This document shows positions 6,397-10,800 of a DNA stretch of 10,800 nucleotides, one piece after another. The notes under the pieces were generated by a model that saw only the letters and a list, made by a program, of their open reading frames with translations, was not told the DNA's origin and made no database searches. Both the position numbers and the translations under genes were made by a program. Numbering within the stretch: position 1 is the first letter of the stretch; every line of letters begins with the position of its first letter. This DNA comes from an uncultured Carnobacteriaceae bacterium (GTDB lineage: Bacteria; Bacillota; Bacilli; Lactobacillales; Aerococcaceae), in the NCBI GenBank assembly GCA_938039195.1, contig CALHVK010000056.1, positions 1 through 10,800 on the forward strand, written 5' to 3'.

Positions 6397-7854
6397 TTAT
6401 AATTGTGGGCGGCGTAAGTAGTAATCATTTGCTTGTTCAAATGCATACGCTGCTTGATAAATCGTTTTTTCTTGGAAGTAATTTCCGATTAATTGAATTC
6501 CGACTGGTAGACCTTCTTTTGTGAAGCCAGCAGGAACTGAAATCGCTGGTAGTCCAGCTAAGTTTACAGGAACTGTTAATAAGTCCGCCATATACATTGC
6601 GATTGGGTCGTCGCTGTGTGCACCTAATCCGAATGCTGCAGAAGTCGTTACAGGTCCTAAGATTAAATCATAGTTTTCAAATACTTTTGCAAAGTCTTGT
6701 TTGATTAATGTACGTACTTGTCCAGCTTTCTTGAAGTAAGCATCGTAGTAACCAGAACTTAAACTGAATGTTCCAAGCATGATACGACGTTTCACTTCCA
6801 TTCCGAACCCTTCAGAACGGCTCTTCACATATAAATCTTCTAATGTTTCTGCGTCTGTAGAACGGTGACCGTAACGGATTCCGTCAAAACGTTGTAAGTT
6901 TGAAGAGGCTTCAGATGAAGCGATGATATAGTACGCTGGAATTCCGTATTTAGAGTGAGGTAGGCTCACTTCTTCAACGATAGCTCCCATTTCACGGTAT
7001 TGGTCAGCCGCTTTTAATACAGCTGCTTGCACTTCAGGATCCACACCTTCTGCAAAATATTCTTTTGGCAACGCGATACGCATACCTTTAATATCGCCTG
7101 TTAATCCTTTATGGTAAGCAGGAACTTCTTTTGGCACACTTGTTGAATCGCGGTGGTCATATCCAGAAATCGCGCTTAATACTAAGGCGTTATCTTGAAC
7201 AGTACGTGTAAATGGTCCGATTTGGTCTAAACTTGACGCAAAGGCAATCAAACCATAACGAGAAATACGGCCATATGTTGGTTTCATCCCAACAATCCCA
7301 GTAAAACTTGCAGGTTGGCGGATAGAACCACCTGTATCAGAACCTAGAGACGCTAGTACTTCGCCTGAAGCAACTGCTGCGGCAGAACCACCTGAAGATC
7401 CACCAGGCACTTTTGTTAAGTCCCAAGGATTTTTTGTTTTCTTGAAGTAAGAAGTTTCTGTTGAACCACCCATGGCAAATTCGTCCATGTTGAGTTTCCC
7501 AACGTTTACCGCACCTTCTGCTTTTAATAATTCCATGACGTGCGCATCGTAAATTGGGTTGAAGTCTTCTAACATACGGCTTGAAGCAGTTGTTAAAAGG
7601 TCGCGTGTTACGATATTGTCTTTAATCCCGATTGGAAGACCTTGAAGAGAAGCTTCCTCACCGTAGCCTTTTGCGTCAGCAGCTGCTGCTTGTTGCAGGG
7701 CTTCTTCTTCATTTAATGTTACGAACGCTTCTACTTTAGGTTCTAAAGCGTGGATACGTTCGAATGTTTCTTTTGTTAATTCAACAGAAGTGAATTCTTT
7801 ATTGCGAAGACCTTCGTGAAGCTCAACTAATGTTTTGTTTTCGATAATACTCAT
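6397..7854 (-). CDS. gatA: Aspartyl/glutamyl-tRNA(Asn/Gln) amidotransferase subunit A
   Basis: A 485-residue amidase-signature enzyme that hydrolyses glutamine and passes ammonia through a channel to GatB. The catalytic Ser-cisSer-Lys triad is visible as K78 (GIKDN), S153 (GGSSGGSAAA) and S177 (DTGGSIRQPA), one residue off the Staphylococcus aureus GatA numbering. The typical signatures LGKLNMDEF-like (here VGKLNMDEFAMG), the glycine-rich core and a C-terminal LAGLPAISVPAG segment are intact and the length is normal. The ATG (7854-7852) overlaps the gatC TGA as ATGA, with AGGAGG inside the end of gatC, so the two are translationally coupled. This fits a complex needing equal subunit amounts. 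Confidence 0.98.
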   Translation of the reverse strand: MSIIENKTLVELHEGLRNKEFTSVELTKETFERIHALEPKVEAFVTLNEEEALQQAAAADAKGYGEEASLQGLPIGIKDNIVTRDLLTTASSRMLEDFNPIYDAHVMELLKAEGAVNVGKLNMDEFAMGGSTETSYFKKTKNPWDLTKVPGGSSGGSAAAVASGEVLASLGSDTGGSIRQPASFTGIVGMKPTYGRISRYGLIAFASSLDQIGPFTRTVQDNALVLSAISGYDHRDSTSVPKEVPAYHKGLTGDIKGMRIALPKEYFAEGVDPEVQAAVLKAADQYREMGAIVEEVSLPHSKYGIPAYYIIASSEASSNLQRFDGIRYGHRSTDAETLEDLYVKSRSEGFGMEVKRRIMLGTFSLSSGYYDAYFKKAGQVRTLIKQDFAKVFENYDLILGPVTTSAAFGLGAHSDDPIAMYMADLLTVPVNLAGLPAISVPAGFTKEGLPVGIQLIGNYFQEKTIYQAAYAFEQANDYYLRRPQL

Positions 7855-8159
7855 GCTTCACCCTCCTCGTTTTCACCCATAATTGCAGGCACTTGAATAA
7901 ATCCATCTTCGCTTGTTTTCACATTACGCATTAACAAGTCGCGGTCTGTTCCTTTTTCAGCAACATCTTCACGCATCACATTCACTAATGGATATCCGTG
8001 AGTTGTGACAGGCACACCCGTTGTATCTACTTCGTTTAATTGTTCCACCATATCAATGATATCGCTCATTTGTTCTGTAAAATGAAGGATTTCATTGTCG
8101 GCAAAAGCTAGCTTTGCAAGTTTGGCAACGTGTCTAACTTCTTTTTCCTCAATGGCCAT
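7851..8159 (-). CDS. gatC: Aspartyl/glutamyl-tRNA(Asn/Gln) amidotransferase subunit C
   Basis: A 102-residue protein of normal GatC length. It has the N-terminal helix with VRHVAKLAKLAF, the helix with MSDIIDMVEQLNEVDTTGV and the extended V-MREDV segment that wraps between GatA and GatB. GatC has no active site and stabilises the heterotrimer. The ATG at 8159 is preceded by GCGAGG. The stop overlaps the gatA start. It is the first gene of the gatCAB unit, with its own candidate promoter in the 65-base gap after camS. Confidence 0.96.
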   Translation of the reverse strand: MAIEEKEVRHVAKLAKLAFADNEILHFTEQMSDIIDMVEQLNEVDTTGVPVTTHGYPLVNVMREDVAEKGTDRDLLMRNVKTSEDGFIQVPAIMGENEEGEA

Positions 8160-8193
8160 GTTTTTTCCTCGCTTTCAAAATCAATACTTTTCT

Positions 8194-8222
8194 ATTTTAA
8201 AAGGCACTTGTGCCTCCGTCAA
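8194..8222 (-). promoter_or_regulatory. Candidate sigma-A promoter for gatCAB
   Basis: The minus strand carries a near-consensus -35 TTGACG (8222-8217), a 17-base spacer and -10 TAAAAT (8199-8194). Transcription would start near 8187, about 28 bases before the gatC ATG. The -35 is just after the camS stop codon. The spacer contains the inverted repeat listed separately. Confidence 0.6.
8202..8215 (-). promoter_or_regulatory. Inverted repeat inside the gatC promoter spacer (operator or weak terminator)
   Basis: AGGCAC and GTGCCT (minus strand, 8215-8210 and 8207-8202) are perfect inverted arms around two bases. Four T follow on the minus strand, so the repeat could also act as a short weak terminator for ligA-camS (5-bp stem, 4-base loop). 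Its position exactly between -35 and -10 also suits a repressor site. I cannot choose between these. Confidence 0.45.
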
Positions 8223-8224
8223 TG

Positions 8225-9352
8225 TTAATCAAAGATATGGTATGTGAAGACGCCTTGTGACATATCTTGTAATAAGAATGCCTCCACTCCATTAATCGAA
8301 CTAATACGAACTTCGACTGGTGTTGTCTTCGGCAAGTATTTATTCGCAACGTCTGTTACGTGCTGTGCTAGAGCGATAATTTCAGACTCACCATAGAATT
8401 GCGTCATGATATTCACGACCATTTTCTTCGCAACGTTATCTTGATACATCACGCGAGCGGTTACCCCTGATAAGTTCGGGAAGAAGTTTTGGACTTCTGT
8501 TCTGAAGTTTTCAAACGCTGTAGACTCCTCTGTCGCAGATTCGTTCACTAAAGGAAGAACTACTACTTTTTGGTTCACGTTTGACCAGTTTGTAATTTCT
8601 GTTCCCTCTACTGAAGTCGCTTCAAGAAGATATACCCCTCCGCCAATATCATCTTTAGACGTTTGACGGAATACTCCAAACACGATAGGCACAGCCTTCA
8701 ACGCGTCGTTTTGACGTAAACGCGTTAAAATCGTATTCGCAATTTCTTTTGCTTTGGCAATCAACACTTCATTTGAAATTTCCGTTTCAGCATCTTTTCC
8801 ATCGTTCGTGTAGTAATCCACACTATTCATCGCAATCCCGATGCTAATTCCACCTAACTCAAAGTTGTTTTCCGTTTGAATCATGTAGTCTTGTTCAAGG
8901 ATTTGTGCTAAGTACATTGGCTCACGACCTGTAGGAGATGTATCTCCATTATCAGCCGGGTTTAACCCATCTGGATTTTTATCACTCTTACGCGCAATCC
9001 ATTTAGCCGTTGTTTCCGCATCGATAATTTGGCCTTCTCTAAAGAAGTATTGGTTCGTTGGGAACACGCTTCTTGAAAGGTCAATCAATCCTGTCTCAAA
9101 GTTCTTTAAGTTAAATCCTGTATTTAAGCTTAAAGTCGCTCCACGGTTTTGGCTCACTTCATACTTTCCGTTTGTAATGAGCGCACGATAAAAATTATTC
9201 GACAATTGATTTGTTGTTGATTGAACTACTTTTGCATTTGCATCTTTATTCGTATTGGTACTTTGTTGATTCGCTCTTGTAACATCTGCACAGGCAGCTA
9301 ACGATACAACACTTGCTAACCCAAGTAATCCCAATCGTAATGTTTTTCTCAT
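8225..9352 (-). CDS. camS: CamS family sex-pheromone precursor lipoprotein
   Basis: A 375-residue lipoprotein. Its signal peptide (RKTLRLGLLGLASVVSLAAC) ends in a lipobox LAA|C with the lipidated cysteine at residue 21, followed by a polar, Asn/Gln-rich linker and a mature CamS domain (for example RQTSKDDIGGGVYLLEA and the C-terminal GVFTYHIFD). Family knowledge: in Enterococcus faecalis the CamS signal peptide is trimmed to the cAM373 pheromone, the last seven residues before the cysteine, which induces conjugation of a plasmid; the role of the mature protein is poorly known. Here the corresponding heptapeptide would be SVVSLAA (residues 14-20), which is inference. The ATG at 9352 has AAAGGAT upstream and begins 12 bases after the ligA stop, so it is probably co-transcribed with ligA. 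The ligA-camS-gatCAB order is common in Lactobacillales. Confidence 0.95.
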   Translation of the reverse strand: MRKTLRLGLLGLASVVSLAACADVTRANQQSTNTNKDANAKVVQSTTNQLSNNFYRALITNGKYEVSQNRGATLSLNTGFNLKNFETGLIDLSRSVFPTNQYFFREGQIIDAETTAKWIARKSDKNPDGLNPADNGDTSPTGREPMYLAQILEQDYMIQTENNFELGGISIGIAMNSVDYYTNDGKDAETEISNEVLIAKAKEIANTILTRLRQNDALKAVPIVFGVFRQTSKDDIGGGVYLLEATSVEGTEITNWSNVNQKVVVLPLVNESATEESTAFENFRTEVQNFFPNLSGVTARVMYQDNVAKKMVVNIMTQFYGESEIIALAQHVTDVANKYLPKTTPVEVRISSINGVEAFLLQDMSQGVFTYHIFD

Positions 9353-9364
9353 GTGATATCCTTT

Positions 9365-10800
9365 CTATGCAAGAGAATCGAGAAATTGTTGCTCGCTCCA
9401 CACTTCAATTCCTAGGTCATTTGCCTTCGTTAATTTACTTCCAGCAGAATGCCCCGCAATCACCACATCCGTCTTCTTCGAAACAGATCCGGTCACTTTG
9501 GCTCCAAGCGATTCGAGTTTTTCTTTTGCATCTTGTCTTGTTAATTGTTCTAAAGTCCCTGTTAATACGACGGTCTTCCCACTTAGGACATGTCCTGAAG
9601 CGATAGAATCGTCTTTTGTCACTCCAAGATAGGTCATATTCACGCCTCTATCTTGCAATTCTTGAATTAATTCTTGAACAGATGGTTGTTCAAAATAAGT
9701 TTTTACACTATAAGCAATAATATCACCTAAACCATCAATTTCCAACAATTGTTCAATGCTCGCTTCTTTCAAAGCCGTCATCGTTTTAAAATGTTGCGCT
9801 AATTCTTTAGCCGCCTTTGTTCCCACATGACGGATTCCAAGTCCTGTAAGGAGGCGTTCCAGTGAGTTTTCTTTACTCTTCTCAATCGCTTCAAGAATAT
9901 TTTCTGCACTCTTTTGTTGAATTTTATCTAAAGCTAATAGCTGGTCTAGTGTTAATTGATATAAATCTGCCACATCGAGAACAAGTCCTTCTTCAAAGAG
10001 TTGCTTGATAACACGTGGCCCAATCCCACTCATATTCATCGCATTGCGTGAAACAAAGTGGCTCAACCCTTCTGTCAATTGAGCAGGGCATTTTGGATTC
10101 AAGCAGCGAATCGCTACCTCTTCTTCCAAATGCTCTAATTTTTCATGACAGACCGGACAAGTCGTTGGAAACTCGTAAGGCTTGCTCGTTGCAGGACGTT
10201 TCTCTAAAATCACGCGTGTGACTTCTGGAATAATGTCTCCAGCCTTATGAATCACAACGGTATCTTCTAGACGGATGTCGCGCTCCTTAATCAAGTCAAT
10301 ATTATGCAAGCTCGCACGGCGTACCGTCGTTCCTGCCAGTTGAACGGGATCCATCACCGCAGTTGGCGTTACAACCCCCGTACGTCCAACCGTCCACTCG
10401 ATATCGCGGACTACGGTTTGTGCTTCTTCTGCTGGGAATTTATAAGCAATCGCCCAACGTGGTGCTTTCACCGTAAAGCCGATTTCTTCTTGAGCGGCAA
10501 AATCGTTTACCTTAATGACCATACCGTCGATTTCATATGGCAACTCTTGGCGTTTGGCTGCAATCGTCTCGATGTAATTCCACACTTCATCAATTGTTTG
10601 GCATTTCAAACGCTCTGGATTTGTCACAAAGCCAATCTCTGCCATTTTCTTTAATAGCTCTTCTTGGGTGGAAACACCTAACTCTTCCACACTTGGACTG
10701 TTGTAAAGAAATACGGATAAGTTTCTCTTTGCCGCAATTTTTGGATCGAGCTGTCTGAGACTTCCTGCCGCCGCATTTCTTGGGTTCGCAAAGACTTCAA
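9365..10800 (-). CDS. ligA: NAD-dependent DNA ligase LigA (5' part outside window)
   Basis: 477 C-terminal residues of a protein usually about 670 long; roughly 190-200 N-terminal residues, including the KxDG adenylated lysine, lie beyond the right edge. LigA seals nicks during replication and repair using NAD+. Visible parts, numbered in the fragment: EVFANPRNAAAGSLRQLDP (1-19, nucleotide-binding motif); ELPYEIDGMVIK (85-96) and KAPRWAIAYKFP (motif V); the OB fold with VGRTGVVTPTA; a four-cysteine zinc finger (C214, C217, C232, C237); helix-hairpin-helix repeats (LTGLGIRHVG, LLEIDGLG); and a C-terminal BRCT domain (about 404-477, with TGTLEQLTR and its conserved Trp). The frame is open through to the window edge; an in-frame GTG at 10690 is an internal valine, not a start. 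All visible motifs are intact. Confidence 0.97.
   Translation of the reverse strand, partial: EVFANPRNAAAGSLRQLDPKIAAKRNLSVFLYNSPSVEELGVSTQEELLKKMAEIGFVTNPERLKCQTIDEVWNYIETIAAKRQELPYEIDGMVIKVNDFAAQEEIGFTVKAPRWAIAYKFPAEEAQTVVRDIEWTVGRTGVVTPTAVMDPVQLAGTTVRRASLHNIDLIKERDIRLEDTVVIHKAGDIIPEVTRVILEKRPATSKPYEFPTTCPVCHEKLEHLEEEVAIRCLNPKCPAQLTEGLSHFVSRNAMNMSGIGPRVIKQLFEEGLVLDVADLYQLTLDQLLALDKIQQKSAENILEAIEKSKENSLERLLTGLGIRHVGTKAAKELAQHFKTMTALKEASIEQLLEIDGLGDIIAYSVKTYFEQPSVQELIQELQDRGVNMTYLGVTKDDSIASGHVLSGKTVVLTGTLEQLTRQDAKEKLESLGAKVTGSVSKKTDVVIAGHSAGSKLTKANDLGIEVWSEQQFLDSLA

Noticed and set aside
3415..8215. The hexamer GCACAA on the minus strand in all three promoter regions (gtrA-like, rpoE, gatC).
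   Set aside because: In each case it belongs to a different hairpin with different flanks, so a shared regulator site is not supported by three short matches.

Overview
The window looks like a piece of chromosome from a low-GC Gram-positive bacterium of the order Lactobacillales. The evidence is the RNA polymerase delta subunit, a CamS pheromone-precursor lipoprotein, the ligA-camS-gatCAB gene order, GGAGG ribosome binding sites and Firmicute-type sigma-A promoters. A host-associated member of the Carnobacteriaceae or a relative (Granulicatella-like) would fit the large pilin-like adhesin, but the genus is an inference I cannot settle from sequence alone. Every convincing gene lies on the minus strand, so the region reads from high to low coordinates. 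Plus-strand reading frames are shadows.

From right to left: the 3' part of ligA (NAD-dependent DNA ligase; its 5' end is outside the window), then camS 12 bases downstream. Next comes gatC-gatA-gatB, the tRNA-dependent amidotransferase GatCAB, with an ATGA overlap between gatC and gatA and a 14-base gap before gatB. A good promoter candidate for gatCAB sits just after the camS stop. Between gatB and the next gene is about 360 bases of non-coding DNA (4593-4951), dominated by a large imperfect inverted repeat of about 250 bases with two further hairpins inside it. It looks like a mobile or dispersed repeat element. Then follow a DUF1934 (YwiB-like) gene with a GTG start and rpoE (delta subunit) with a TTG start, its own extended -10 promoter and a hairpin terminator.

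After rpoE the character changes from housekeeping to accessory. A new promoter overlaps the rpoE terminator and drives a two-gene unit: a small GtrA-family membrane protein (TTG start at 3357) and a large secreted adhesin running off the left edge. Only one base separates the gtrA-like stop from the adhesin ATG, and the adhesin ribosome binding site lies inside the last codons of the gtrA-like gene, so the two are probably translationally coupled. The adhesin has a signal peptide, two N-terminal MSCRAMM-like adhesion domains, one Cna_B domain, four Spy0128-like isopeptide domains in two sub-types, TPPTPP linkers and the beginning of another Cna_B/SpaA-like domain. The 968 visible codons have no stop; a C-terminal sortase signal would lie outside the window.

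The most unusual items are the coupled GtrA-adhesin pair and the large palindromic element after gatB. The housekeeping genes look normal, with their expected catalytic motifs intact.
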